A DNA stretch of 64,000 bases from a bacterium. Lineage in GTDB: Bacteria; Bacillota; Bacilli; Lactobacillales; Streptococcaceae. Below are positions 19,314 through 29,582 of the stretch, piece by piece. The notes below the pieces were generated by a model, which saw only the letters and a list, made by a program, of their open reading frames with translations, did no database searches and had not been told where the DNA came from. Where the stretch lies: NCBI GenBank assembly GCA_905221345.1, contig CAJNCW010000007.1, positions 1 through 64,000 on the forward strand, read 5' to 3'. Position 1 is the stretch's first letter, and every line of letters begins with the position of its first letter. A program made the position numbers and the translations under genes.

Positions 19314-20213
19314 ATGAGTTCTAAAACATCTATCTGGCTAGCCTTTTTCTTGAATCTATCATTTTCTGTTGTCGAATTTATTTTTGGAGGCATCTTCAAT
19401 TCAAGTGCGGTATTAGCAGATGCGGTTCATGATTTGGGCGATGCTCTTGCCATAGGCTTATCAGCTTGCTTGGAAACTATTTCCAATCGTCAGGAAGACA
19501 AACGTTACACTCTTGGCTACAAACGCTTCAGTTTGCTAGGTGCCATGCTGACTGCCTTGATCCTTTTGACAGGATCTTTCATGGTGCTCTTGGAGAATAT
19601 CCCTCGTCTCCTATCCCCTCAGCCTGTCAACTACCAAGGGATGCTGTGGTTGGGAGTTATTGCGATTCTTATCAATCTCTTGGCTAGTCTAATCGTTCGT
19701 AAGGGTCAGACCAAGAACGAAGCTATCCTGACCTTGCATTTTCTAGAAGATATTCTAGGATGGCTAGCGGTTATTCTGGTTGCTGGTGTTTTGTATGTGA
19801 CTGACTGGTACTTTCTCGATCCACTCTTGTCTCTTTTAATTTCTAGTTTTATCCTCTGGAAAGCCATTCCTCGTTTTTGGTCAACACTCAAGATTTTCTT
19901 AGATGCTGTGCCTGAAGGGATCGAGACCGCTAAGCTAGAGAAAGAGTTAGCAGCGCTAGATAATGTTAAAAGTGTTAATCAACTCAGTATTTGGTCCATG
20001 GATGGTTTGGAAAATGACGCCATTGTTCATGTTTGCCTAGAAGAGATTGAACATATGGAGTATTGTAAAGAATCCATTCGTAATTTACTCAAAGATTATG
20101 GTTTTCAAAATGTTACCATTGAAGTTGATGCAAACCTAGCAAGTCACCAAACCCATAAGCGAAAAATTGAGGAGTTGGAAGTAGGTCAAAGTTATGGACA
20201 TTATCATTCATAA
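19314..20213 (+). CDS. czcD: Zinc efflux protein, cation diffusion facilitator
   Basis: A 299-residue CDF transporter that exports Zn(II) in exchange for protons. Six membrane segments are visible. The metal site pairs AVHDLGDA in the second and HFLEDILGW in the fifth membrane segment give the expected His/Asp pattern. A C-terminal cytoplasmic domain follows (about 205-290). The ATG at 19314 has AGGAGGG close upstream, unlike the longer frame from 19230. Its regulator SczA is divergent. Confidence 0.92.
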   Translation: MSSKTSIWLAFFLNLSFSVVEFIFGGIFNSSAVLADAVHDLGDALAIGLSACLETISNRQEDKRYTLGYKRFSLLGAMLTALILLTGSFMVLLENIPRLLSPQPVNYQGMLWLGVIAILINLLASLIVRKGQTKNEAILTLHFLEDILGWLAVILVAGVLYVTDWYFLDPLLSLLISSFILWKAIPRFWSTLKIFLDAVPEGIETAKLEKELAALDNVKSVNQLSIWSMDGLENDAIVHVCLEEIEHMEYCKESIRNLLKDYGFQNVTIEVDANLASHQTHKRKIEELEVGQSYGHYHS

Positions 20214-20252
20214 GAAGTCGATTTTCCATTTGTTGATTATTTTTGATGAATT

Positions 20253-20271
20253 GTAAATGTAACATATTTAC
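20253..20271. promoter_or_regulatory. Palindrome upstream of the ABC fusion gene
   Basis: GTAAATGTAACATATTTAC is a near-perfect inverted repeat. It is a candidate operator, with no known regulator nearby. Confidence 0.4.
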
Positions 20272-20285
20272 TCCATTATGAAATT

Positions 20286-20306
20286 GTGATAGACTACATA
20301 TATCAC
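20286..20306. promoter_or_regulatory. Second inverted repeat upstream of the ABC fusion gene
   Basis: GTGATA (20286-20291) and TATCAC (20301-20306) are arms separated by nine bases, 17 bases before the start codon. A repressor here could block the promoter. Confidence 0.4.
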
Positions 20307-20322
20307 TGAAAGGAGATAGACG

Positions 20323-22848
20323 ATGTTACAGCTACAACACATTTCAAAAGTCTATCATACGGGCGATCAAGAGTTCCACGCGCTAAAGGATATCTCGATT
20401 CGCTTCCGTGAGAATGAGTTTGTCTCCATTCTTGGGCAATCGGGTTCTGGGAAAACCACCCTATTAAATATCATCGGGGGACTCGACCAATACACATCTG
20501 GTGATTTACTCATCCAAGGAAAATCAACAAAGCAATTTAAAGACCGCGATTGGGATAGCTACAGAAACCACACCATCGGTTTCATCTTTCAGTCTTATAA
20601 TCTCATCGGGCACCAAACTGCACTCTCTAACGTAGAAATTGCAATGACTCTTTCGGGTGTTTCAAAAGCAGAACGTAAGAAACGTGCTATCGAAGTGCTC
20701 GAACGCGTAGGCCTAAAAGACCATTTATATAAGAAACCAAGTCAAATGTCTGGGGGACAAATGCAACGAATCGCGATTGCGCGTGCTCTTGTTAATGATC
20801 CAAAAGTCGTTTTAGCCGACGAACCGACAGGAGCGCTCGATTCTGAGACTTCTGTTCAAATCATGGATTTATTAAAAGACATTGCCAAGGAACGTTTGGT
20901 TATCATGGTGACGCATAACCCAGAGCTGGCGCAGAAGTACTCCACACGTATCGTACAAGTATTAGATGGAAACATCTTGAGCGACTCAAACCCATGCGAA
21001 CCAACAGAGGAGACAAAGCAAGTCGACATCCAGTTCACGAAGACGAAGATGAGCTTTATAACCGCCCTTGTACTCTCCTTTAATAACCTATTGACGAAGA
21101 AAGGTCGTACCTTACTAACAGCTTTTGCGGGTTCCATCGGGATTATCGGGATTGCTCTTATCTTAGCCCTTTCCAATGGTGTGAGTGACTATGTTAAAAA
21201 GGTGCAGGAAGATACTCTCGTCTCTCTCCCACTGACGATTAGCGAGCAGAACCAGAGCAACTTGTTGGCGACCTCTCCAGATTTGAGCGAGAAGCCTTAC
21301 AAGGATAATCATGACCTCGGTATCAATACGGTTTTAACGAATTTATTGAAAAAACAAATCGGAAAGAACGACTTAGCTTCCTTCAAGACTTACTTGGAGG
21401 AACACGCTTCGAAGGTCGAATCTCTCACAAAAGACATTCGTTACCGATACAATTTACAACCGTTTATCTATGCAAGTGATACTTCCAACGGACCCAAAAG
21501 TATTCTGCCTTCAACCTTAGCTGATGAAATAGAAACAGCGAATCAAACGATGAAGGGATACTTACAAAACCTCAACTACTGGAGTGAACTTTCTAGTGAT
21601 TCTTCAATGCTAGAAAGCAAGTACGACGTGTTGGAAGGACGCTTCCCACAAGATAAGTCCGAGCTCGTCCTTATCGTAGATGAAAACAATCAAATTAGCG
21701 ATTTGTTGCTCTATAGTTTGCGTTTCAAAGATCCCAGTGAATTGAACGATACGAAGAAGCTCGACGAACTCTCTTCTCAAACGTATCAATATAGTGATTT
21801 TATCGGAAAAACTTTCAAAGCAGTTGTCAATACAAACCGTTTTGTGAAAGAAAATAACTTATGGCTCAATAAGATTGATAATGCTTCTTATATGAAAACT
21901 CAAATCGAGAATGGGCTCCAACTTAAAATTGTGGGTGTCCTTCGCCAAAAAGACGGCACAAGTTCAGGCGTGAATACTCCTTCAGGAGGAATCGCCTACA
22001 CAAGCGCCCTTATTGATTACACTTCCGAATACATTCAAAATAGTGATATCGTTAAGGAACAGGAAGCCAATCAAAATCTAAATGTATTTACGGGTAAAGA
22101 CTTTGCAAAAGATCCTAAACCATTCAGTTCGGAGAATTTAACCGAAGAAGAAAAAATTCAGTTGGCTAAAATGACGCCTGAAGAACAGGCGCAGTATGTC
22201 CAACAATATAACGACAATTCGGCTTCAACTTACGAGGAAAACCTCGCAAAAATGGGCGTCATCAACAAATCCAAACCAGCTGCCATTGAGCTCTACACCT
22301 CTTCGTTCCAACAAAAACAAGACTTAAAAGAGTTCATAAACGCCTATAACACAGCGAAAAAAGAAGCTGGAGAAGACGATAAAGTACTCGCTTATTCAGA
22401 TGATATCCAATCTATCATGTCTTCAATTACGACATTGGTTGGCGTAGTGACAACAGTACTCGTTGGCTTTGTGGCCATCTCACTCATTGTATCTTCTATA
22501 ATGATTTCGATTATCACGTACATTTCAGTTCTCGAACGTACAAAAGAAATCGGAATCCTACGTGCAATGGGGGCTTCGAAGAAAGATATTCGTCGTATCT
22601 TCACTGCTGAAACAGCCATTGAAGGATTGATCTCTGGGGTGCTCGGTATCACGATTACCTTTCTTGCGACATTCCCAATCAATGCGATTGTTGCGAAAAT
22701 GACAAATGTGGGAAATGTAGCACAATTACCAATAGAAGTAGCTCTAATCCTTATCGGTATTTCGATTGTCCTTACCATGTTAGCCGGTCTAATCCCTTCA
22801 CGCATCGCTGCTAAGAAAGACCCAGTCGAATCGCTTCGTAGCGAATAA
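20323..22848 (+). CDS. ABC transporter, ATPase fused to FtsX-type permease
   Basis: An 841-residue MacB-like fusion. Residues 1 to about 230 form the ATPase (Walker A GQSGSGKTT, signature MSGGQMQRIAIARAL, Walker B VVLADEPTGALD, H-loop VTHNPE). A first membrane segment near 260-285 (AGSIGIIGIALILALSNG) is followed by a large external domain of about 400 residues and three more membrane segments (VVTTVLVGFVAISLIVSSIM onward) with the FtsX signature RTKEIGILRAMGASKKDI. Such systems move peptides or lipids, or act as sensors in antimicrobial peptide resistance. No partner gene is adjacent. Frequent CGN and TCG codons look unlike the neighbouring genes by eye. Confidence 0.87.
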   Translation: MLQLQHISKVYHTGDQEFHALKDISIRFRENEFVSILGQSGSGKTTLLNIIGGLDQYTSGDLLIQGKSTKQFKDRDWDSYRNHTIGFIFQSYNLIGHQTALSNVEIAMTLSGVSKAERKKRAIEVLERVGLKDHLYKKPSQMSGGQMQRIAIARALVNDPKVVLADEPTGALDSETSVQIMDLLKDIAKERLVIMVTHNPELAQKYSTRIVQVLDGNILSDSNPCEPTEETKQVDIQFTKTKMSFITALVLSFNNLLTKKGRTLLTAFAGSIGIIGIALILALSNGVSDYVKKVQEDTLVSLPLTISEQNQSNLLATSPDLSEKPYKDNHDLGINTVLTNLLKKQIGKNDLASFKTYLEEHASKVESLTKDIRYRYNLQPFIYASDTSNGPKSILPSTLADEIETANQTMKGYLQNLNYWSELSSDSSMLESKYDVLEGRFPQDKSELVLIVDENNQISDLLLYSLRFKDPSELNDTKKLDELSSQTYQYSDFIGKTFKAVVNTNRFVKENNLWLNKIDNASYMKTQIENGLQLKIVGVLRQKDGTSSGVNTPSGGIAYTSALIDYTSEYIQNSDIVKEQEANQNLNVFTGKDFAKDPKPFSSENLTEEEKIQLAKMTPEEQAQYVQQYNDNSASTYEENLAKMGVINKSKPAAIELYTSSFQQKQDLKEFINAYNTAKKEAGEDDKVLAYSDDIQSIMSSITTLVGVVTTVLVGFVAISLIVSSIMISIITYISVLERTKEIGILRAMGASKKDIRRIFTAETAIEGLISGVLGITITFLATFPINAIVAKMTNVGNVAQLPIEVALILIGISIVLTMLAGLIPSRIAAKKDPVESLRSE

Positions 22849-22860
22849 CAACTAAACCAC

Positions 22861-22900
22861 AAAAAGGTGGATAAAGGAATATTTCTTTATCCACCTTTTT
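22861..22900. terminator. Bidirectional terminator between the ABC gene and galR
   Basis: AAAAAGGTGGATAAAG pairs perfectly with CTTTATCCACCTTTTT. With A and T runs on both sides it serves both converging genes. Confidence 0.9.
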
Positions 22901-23932
<1,032 letters not shown>

Positions 23933-23958
23933 TCATATTTTTCTTCTTTTTACCGATT

Positions 23959-23981
23959 GTTTAGTAAAACTTTAGTAAAAA
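23959..23981. promoter_or_regulatory. Putative GalR operators in the galR-galK gap
   Basis: GTTTAGTAAAAC is nearly palindromic and is followed at once by a second TTTAGTAAAA. Both lie just upstream of the galK -35. GalR control is inferred from position. Confidence 0.55.
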
Positions 23982-23984
23982 GGA

Positions 23985-24013
23985 TTGACCTTAGCAAAAG
24001 CCTTGGATACAAT
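23985..24013 (+). promoter_or_regulatory. galK promoter
   Basis: TTGACC (23985-23990), a 17-base spacer and TACAAT (24008-24013). Confidence 0.8.
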
Positions 24014-24069
24014 AGAAGAAAACGATTACACGTTAAGATGACTTAACGGACAGTCAAAGGAGAATTCAT

Positions 24070-25248
24070 ATGACACAACATCTTACTGCTGAAGCCCTTC
24101 GCAAAGACTTTCTTGCCATTTTTGGTCAAGAAGCAGACCAAACTTTCTTCTCACCAGGTCGTATCAATCTGATTGGTGAACACACAGACTACAACGGTGG
24201 GCACGTTTTTCCAGCGGCTATTTCCTTGGGAACATATGGAGCGGCTCGCAAGCGTGACGACCAAGTCTTGCGTTTCTACTCAGCTAATTTTGAAGACAAG
24301 GGTATCATCGAAGTACCTCTTGCAGACCTCAAGTTCGAAAAAGAGCACAGCTGGACCAATTATCCAAAAGGGGTTCTTCATTTCTTGCAAGAAGCTGGGC
24401 ACGTGATTGACAAAGGGTTTGATTTTTATGTTTATGGGAATATCCCAAATGGTGCAGGCTTGTCCTCTTCAGCATCCTTGGAACTTTTGACTGGGGTTGT
24501 GGCAGAGCATCTCTTTGGTTTAAAACTAGACCGTTTGGATTTGGTTAAAATCGGAAAACAAACAGAAAATAACTTTATCGGAGTTAACTCTGGTATCATG
24601 GACCAGTTTGCTATCGGTATGGGTGCTGACCAACGTGCTATTTACCTAGATACCAATACGTTAGAATACGACTTGGTGCCACTTGATTTGAAGGACAATG
24701 TTGTTCTCATCATGAACACCAACAAACGCCGTGAATTGGCGGACTCTAAATACAATGAACGCCGTGCTGAGTGTGAAAAAGCCGTGGAAGAATTGCAAGT
24801 TGCCTTGGATATTCAGACCTTGGGTGAATTGGATGAGTGGGCCTTTGATCAATACAGCTATCTGATTAAAGACGAAAATCGTTTAAAACGTGCTCGCCAT
24901 GCTGTGCTTGAAAACCAACGTACTCTTAAAGCTCAAGCAGCACTTCAAGCAGGTGATTTGGAAACATTTGGTCGTTTGATGAATGCTTCTCACGTTTCTC
25001 TAGAGCATGACTACGAAGTAACTGGCTTGGAATTGGATACCCTCGTTCATACTGCTTGGGCTCAAGCAGGTGTTCTGGGTGCTCGTATGACAGGGGCAGG
25101 ATTTGGTGGCTGTGCCATTGCCTTGGTTCAAAAAGATGCGGTCGCAGCTTTTAAAGAAGTAGTTGGCAAACGCTATGAGGAAGTCGTCGGCTATGCCCCT
25201 AGCTTCTATATCGCTGAAGTTGCAGGTGGCAGTCGAGTTTTAGACTAG
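24070..25248 (+). CDS. galK: Galactokinase
   Basis: A 392-residue GHMP kinase that phosphorylates galactose at C1, the first step of the Leloir pathway. The galactose signature [15 protein letters not shown], the ATP loop [13 protein letters not shown] and the third motif GAGFGGCA are all intact. AAAGGAG is seen upstream of the ATG. It receives galactose released by Aga and from lactose. Confidence 0.96.
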   Translation: MTQHLTAEALRKDFLAIFGQEADQTFFSPGRINLIGEHTDYNGGHVFPAAISLGTYGAARKRDDQVLRFYSANFEDKGIIEVPLADLKFEKEHSWTNYPKGVLHFLQEAGHVIDKGFDFYVYGNIPNGAGLSSSASLELLTGVVAEHLFGLKLDRLDLVKIGKQTENNFIGVNSGIMDQFAIGMGADQRAIYLDTNTLEYDLVPLDLKDNVVLIMNTNKRRELADSKYNERRAECEKAVEELQVALDIQTLGELDEWAFDQYSYLIKDENRLKRARHAVLENQRTLKAQAALQAGDLETFGRLMNASHVSLEHDYEVTGLELDTLVHTAWAQAGVLGARMTGAGFGGCAIALVQKDAVAAFKEVVGKRYEEVVGYAPSFYIAEVAGGSRVLD

Positions 25249-25259
25249 GAGAGAAGTAA

Positions 25260-25919
25260 ATGGACGCTGTAATATTTGATTTAGATGGCTTATTAGCTGA
25301 TACTGAGATCATTTCTCTAAAAGTTTATCAAGAATTGCTTAAAGATTTTGGAATTCCTTTCACAGAAGAAACATATTCTAGAGAATACAGTGGACATAGG
25401 GAAGAGGAGAATGTTCAACGATTTTTGGATACCTATGATTTACCTTGGAACTTTGACCAAACCTTGGAAAAAGTTTATGAACTGGAAGCTCGAATATTAG
25501 CCAAAGGTGTAAATTTAAAAAAAGGTGCTAAAAATTTGCTTGCTTTTTTGCAAAGAGAAGGTATTCCAATCGCTCTAGCAACTTCAAGTGTTGAATCTAG
25601 AGCTAGAATGATTTTGGATAGTAATGGTATACTGTTCCTATTTGACCATCTAGTTTTTGCAAAAGATGTAAAGCGAAGCAAACCTTACCCTGATATATTT
25701 TTAAAGGCCTGTAGTGATTTGAATGTTTTACCAGAGAATTGCTTAGTATTAGAGGATAGTGAAGCAGGGATTGAAGCAGCGTATAGAGCTGGGATACCAG
25801 TTATTTGTATTCCAGACTTAAAAATGCCAGCACAGTCTTTCTTAAATAAAACAGAACAAGTTTTTCAGGATTTAGATGCTGTCAGAGACTATTTAGAAAG
25901 TAAGAAGGAGAATCAATGA
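25260..25919 (+). CDS. HAD-family phosphatase (beta-phosphoglucomutase-like)
   Basis: A 219-residue HAD hydrolase with motif I DLDGLLADTE, a helical cap, motif II ATSS, and KRSKPYPDIFLKA with LEDSEAGIEAA for motifs III and IV. It resembles sugar phosphate phosphatases and phosphoglucomutases. It lies between galK and galT, 11 bases after galK, and overlaps galT by four bases (ATGAG). It could act on sugar phosphates that build up during galactose use, which is inferred from position. Its codon use is clearly more AT-rich than that of galK or galT, which suggests separate origin. Confidence 0.82.
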   Translation: MDAVIFDLDGLLADTEIISLKVYQELLKDFGIPFTEETYSREYSGHREEENVQRFLDTYDLPWNFDQTLEKVYELEARILAKGVNLKKGAKNLLAFLQREGIPIALATSSVESRARMILDSNGILFLFDHLVFAKDVKRSKPYPDIFLKACSDLNVLPENCLVLEDSEAGIEAAYRAGIPVICIPDLKMPAQSFLNKTEQVFQDLDAVRDYLESKKENQ

Positions 25920-27403
25920 GTCAGGGGGTTCTAGATGCATTTATCACGGAAGTCATTGCTGGAAGTTCATTTGAGGAAATGGATCGAATCTACCTAAGCA
26001 ATCGTGTTTTGGCTCGAGTGGGCGAAGGTGTTTTGGAAGTTGAGACTGATCTAGATGAGTTGATTGACCTCAAGGACCAGCTGGTCGAGGAGGCGGTTCG
26101 ATTAGAGACGATTGAGGATAGTCAGACTGCGCGTGAAATCCTTGGTGCTGAACTAATGGATTTGGTAACCCCTTGTCCAAGTCAGGCCAATCGTGACTTT
26201 TGGACAACCTACGCCCAATCTCCCGAACAGGCAATTGCGGATTTTTACCAGCTTAGCCAGAAAAATGACTACATCAAGCTCAAGGCCATTGCTAAGAATA
26301 TCGCTTATCGTGTTCCATCTGATTACGGAGAACTTGAAATCACCATCAATCTGTCTAAGCCTGAAAAGGATCCAAAAGAGATTGCGGCGGCTAAGTTGGT
26401 GCAAGCTAGCAATTATCCCCAGTGTCAGCTTTGTATAGAGAACGAGGGATATTATGGTCGGGTTAACCATCCAGCTCGTAGCAATCACCGCATTATCCGT
26501 TTTGAAATGGCGGGTCAGGAGTGGGGCTTCCAGTATTCGCCCTATGCTTATTTTAATGAGCACTGTATTTTCTTAGATGGGCAGCATCGTCCCATGGCTA
26601 TCAGCCGTCTCAGCTTTGAGCGTCTGCTAGCTATCGTAGAGCAGTTTCCAGGCTATTTTGCGGGCTCCAATGCCGACCTTCCGATTGTGGGGGGGTCTAT
26701 TCTAACCCATGATCACTATCAGGGAGGCCGTCACGTATTTCCTATGGAATTGGCTCCTTTACAAAAGGCATTTCATTTTACTGGTTTTGAACAGGTCAAG
26801 GCTGGGATTGTCAAGTGGCCTATGTCAGTGCTACGTTTGACCTCGGATTCTAAAGAGGATTTGATCAACTTGGCGGATAAGATTTTGCAGGAATGGCGCC
26901 AGTATTCAGACCCTGCAGTGCAGATTTTGGCAGAAACAGACGGGACACCGCATCACACCATCACACCGATTGCCCGTAAACGCGATGGCCAGTTTGAGTT
27001 GGACTTGGTCTTGCGAGACAATCAGACATCGCCAGAGCATCCTGATGGCATCTACCACCCCCACAAGGATGTCCAACATATTAAGAAGGAAAATATCGGC
27101 TTGATTGAGGTCATGGGCTTGGCAGTCTTACCACCTCGTTTGAAAGCAGAAGTGGAGCAAGTTGCTAGCTACCTCGTGGGAGATGGTGATATAGTTGCCG
27201 ACTATCATCAGGAATGGGCCGACAAACTCAAAACCCAACATCCAGACCTAGCAGATAGAGAAAAAGCCCTTGAAATCGTTAAGGACTCTGTGGGTGCTAT
27301 CTTTGTGCGTGTTTTGGAGGACGCAGGGGTTTACAAGCAGACGGAACAAGGACAGGCAGCCTTTATGCGCTTTGTAGAACAGGTCGGAATTTTACCAGAC
27401 TAG
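25916..27403 (+). CDS. galT: Galactose-1-phosphate uridylyltransferase
   Basis: A 495-residue GalT of the Firmicutes type, which swaps UMP between UDP-glucose and galactose 1-phosphate. It contains CQLCIENEGYYGR, a NHRIIRFEM stretch, ILTHDHYQGGRHVFPME for the active-site region, and TPHHTITPIARK. The ATG overlaps the HAD stop and has AAGGAG upstream. galE is not in the window. Confidence 0.95.
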   Translation: MSQGVLDAFITEVIAGSSFEEMDRIYLSNRVLARVGEGVLEVETDLDELIDLKDQLVEEAVRLETIEDSQTAREILGAELMDLVTPCPSQANRDFWTTYAQSPEQAIADFYQLSQKNDYIKLKAIAKNIAYRVPSDYGELEITINLSKPEKDPKEIAAAKLVQASNYPQCQLCIENEGYYGRVNHPARSNHRIIRFEMAGQEWGFQYSPYAYFNEHCIFLDGQHRPMAISRLSFERLLAIVEQFPGYFAGSNADLPIVGGSILTHDHYQGGRHVFPMELAPLQKAFHFTGFEQVKAGIVKWPMSVLRLTSDSKEDLINLADKILQEWRQYSDPAVQILAETDGTPHHTITPIARKRDGQFELDLVLRDNQTSPEHPDGIYHPHKDVQHIKKENIGLIEVMGLAVLPPRLKAEVEQVASYLVGDGDIVADYHQEWADKLKTQHPDLADREKALEIVKDSVGAIFVRVLEDAGVYKQTEQGQAAFMRFVEQVGILPD

Positions 27404-27472
27404 GAGCTTTCTCCTTGCACAGTCCTATAAAAAGTAGTATCATAGTGTCGTTTGAATTATCAGGAGGAAACG

Positions 27473-27877
27473 ATGAAAGATTTTCATTTTGACGCTATAT
27501 CTGCCTTTGAAAATTACGAAATAGAAAAAATGAGAGATGGTCACGTTGTGGTGACGACGAAAGTAGTGGACTCGTCGCTCAACTACTATGGCAATGCTCA
27601 TGGTGGCTATCTCTTTACCCTCTGTGACCAGATCAGTGGATTGGTGGTCATCTCGCTGGGGCTTGATGGAGTGACGCTCCAATCCTCTATCAACTACCTC
27701 AAGGCAGGAAAACTCGACGATGTACTTACCATTAAAGGAGAATGCGTCCACCAAGGACGCACAACCTGTGTGGTAGATGTCGATATCACCAATCAAGAAG
27801 GCAGAAATGTCTGCAAAGCAACCTTTACTATGTTTGTCACAGGCCAGCGGTCAGCAGAAAGACAGGTGAGGATATAA
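27473..27877 (+). CDS. Hotdog-fold thioesterase (PaaI type)
   Basis: A 134-residue acyl-CoA thioesterase-like protein. The PaaI core NAHGGYLFTLCDQISGLV and the strand SINYLKAGKLDDVLTIKGEC are typical. The ATG at 27473 has AGGAGG six bases upstream. Its substrate is unknown. It follows galT by 69 bases, with a hairpin and gene remnant after it. Confidence 0.85.
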   Translation: MKDFHFDAISAFENYEIEKMRDGHVVVTTKVVDSSLNYYGNAHGGYLFTLCDQISGLVVISLGLDGVTLQSSINYLKAGKLDDVLTIKGECVHQGRTTCVVDVDITNQEGRNVCKATFTMFVTGQRSAERQVRI

Positions 27878-27880
27878 AAC

Positions 27881-27954
27881 ACTAAGAGCTGACCTGCACT
27901 CTAAGGGTTAGACATTTCTCTGTCGAACTTTTGGAGTGCAAGTTAGTTTTAATT
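27881..27954 (+). repeat. Long imperfect hairpin, possible small mobile repeat or RNA
   Basis: The arm 27895-27914 (TGCACTCTAAGGGTTAGACA) pairs with 27921-27940 at 19 of 20 positions around a TTTCTC loop. Weaker pairing extends the stem outward to 27881 and 27954. About six of the pairs are G-T wobbles that only work in a plus-strand RNA. It starts three bases after the thioesterase stop. Confidence 0.65.
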
Positions 27955-28125
27955 CTCGCAGATGAACCAACCGCTTCACTAGACCCTAAAAACTCTGAGG
28001 AGCTACTTTCTATCCTGGAATCTTTAAAAAATCCGAATCGGACCATTATTATTGCGACCCACAATCCTCTTATCTGGAAGCAAGTGGATCAGGTCATTCG
28101 AGTTACCGATTTATCTCATCGATGA
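27943..28125 (+). pseudogene. ABC transporter ATPase, C-terminal remnant
   Basis: About 60 residues remain: Walker B and D-loop LVLILADEPTASLD, then an H-loop region TIIIATHNPLIWKQVDQVI. Walker A and the signature motif are absent and no start with a ribosome site is present. It is the tail of a LolD/MacB-type ATPase. The hairpin at 27881 abuts its broken end, so loss of the front part probably involved that repeat. Confidence 0.82.
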
Positions 28126-28151
28126 TAAGAGAACATTATGTTAGAAGAAAG

Positions 28152-28179
28152 AGTCACAAACACACTTTGTGGCTTTTTT
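28152..28179 (+). terminator. Terminator after the ATPase remnant
   Basis: AGTCACAAA pairs with TTTGTGGCT around CACAC and is followed by T residues. Confidence 0.82.
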
Positions 28180-28228
28180 ATTTCCATAAAAATGGTAAAA
28201 TAGTAAGAGTAGAAATGGAGTTTGAGAC

Positions 28229-29581
28229 ATGAAAGTAATCGATCAATTTAAAAATAAGAAAGTCCTTGTTTTAGGTTTGGCTAAGTCTGGTGAATCTGCG
28301 GCCCGTTTGCTGGACAAGCTGGGTGCTATTGTGACAGTAAATGACGGCAAGCCTTTTGAGGAAAATCCTGCTGCTCAAAGTTTGCTAGAAGAGGGAATCA
28401 AGGTTGTCACAGGTGGCCATCCTTTGGAACTCTTGGATGAGGATTTCGCTCTGATGGTGAAAAATCCAGGTATCCCTTATAGCAATCCCATGATTGAAAA
28501 GGCATTGGAAAAAGGGATTCCAGTCTTGACTGAGGTGGAGTTGGCTTACTTGATTTCAGATGCGCCGATTATCGGTATTACTGGCTCAAATGGAAAAACG
28601 ACCACAACGACCATGATTGGGGAAGTTTTAACTGCTGCCGGCCAACATGGTCTCTTGTCAGGGAACATTGGCTATCCTGCTAGTCAAGTGGCTCAAACTG
28701 CAACAGCCAAGGACACGCTTGTCATGGAACTTTCTTCTTTCCAGCTGATGGGTGTCCAAGAATTCCATCCTGAGACTGCGGTTATTACCAACCTCATGCC
28801 CACTCATATCGACTATCATGGTTCTTTTGAGGAATATGTAGCAGCCAAGTGGAATATCCAGAACAAGATGACAGCGGATGATTTCCTTATATTGAACTTT
28901 AACCAAGATTTGGCAAAAGAATTGGCTACCAAAACACAAGCCACTGTTGTTCCATTTTCAACACTTGAAAAGGTTGACGGAGCTTATTTGGAAGATGGTC
29001 AACTCTACTTCCGTGGAGAAGTAGTCATGGCAGTTAATGAAATCGGAGTTCCAGGTAGCCACAACGTAGAAAATGCCCTTGCGACCATTGCAGTAGCTAA
29101 GCTTCGTGGTGTAGACAACCAAACCATCAAGGAAACTCTTTCAGCCTTTGGTGGTGTCAAACACCGTCTCCAATTTGTGGATGAGATTAAGGGTGTCAAA
29201 TTCTATAACGATAGCAAATCAACCAATATCCTGGCCACTCAAAAAGCCTTGTCAGGATTTGACAACAGCAAGGTCATCTTGATTGCAGGTGGTTTAGACC
29301 GTAGCAATGAGTTTGACGAATTGGTGCCAGACATCACAGGGCTCAAGAAGATGGTCATCCTTGGTCAGTCTGCTGAACGTGTCAAACGGGCAGCGGATAA
29401 GGCTGGTGTTGCTTATGTGGATGCGACAGATATTGCTGATGCGACCCGCAAGGCTTATGAGCTCGCGACTCAAGGAGACGTGGTTCTTCTCAGCCCTGCC
29501 AATGCTAGCTGGGATATGTATGCTAACTTTGAAGTACGTGGCGACCTCTTTATCGACACAGTAGCGGAGTTAAAGGATTAA
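28229..29581 (+). CDS. murD: UDP-N-acetylmuramoylalanine-D-glutamate ligase
   Basis: A 450-residue Mur ligase that adds D-Glu to UDP-MurNAc-L-Ala in the cytoplasm. The ATP loop is [12 protein letters not shown], the central domain has [10 protein letters not shown] and [11 protein letters not shown], and the C-terminal domain has YNDSKSTN and [19 protein letters not shown] in parts. GGAG precedes the ATG. murG follows one base after its stop codon. Confidence 0.96.
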   Translation: MKVIDQFKNKKVLVLGLAKSGESAARLLDKLGAIVTVNDGKPFEENPAAQSLLEEGIKVVTGGHPLELLDEDFALMVKNPGIPYSNPMIEKALEKGIPVLTEVELAYLISDAPIIGITGSNGKTTTTTMIGEVLTAAGQHGLLSGNIGYPASQVAQTATAKDTLVMELSSFQLMGVQEFHPETAVITNLMPTHIDYHGSFEEYVAAKWNIQNKMTADDFLILNFNQDLAKELATKTQATVVPFSTLEKVDGAYLEDGQLYFRGEVVMAVNEIGVPGSHNVENALATIAVAKLRGVDNQTIKETLSAFGGVKHRLQFVDEIKGVKFYNDSKSTNILATQKALSGFDNSKVILIAGGLDRSNEFDELVPDITGLKKMVILGQSAERVKRAADKAGVAYVDATDIADATRKAYELATQGDVVLLSPANASWDMYANFEVRGDLFIDTVAELKD

Positions 29582-29582
29582 T

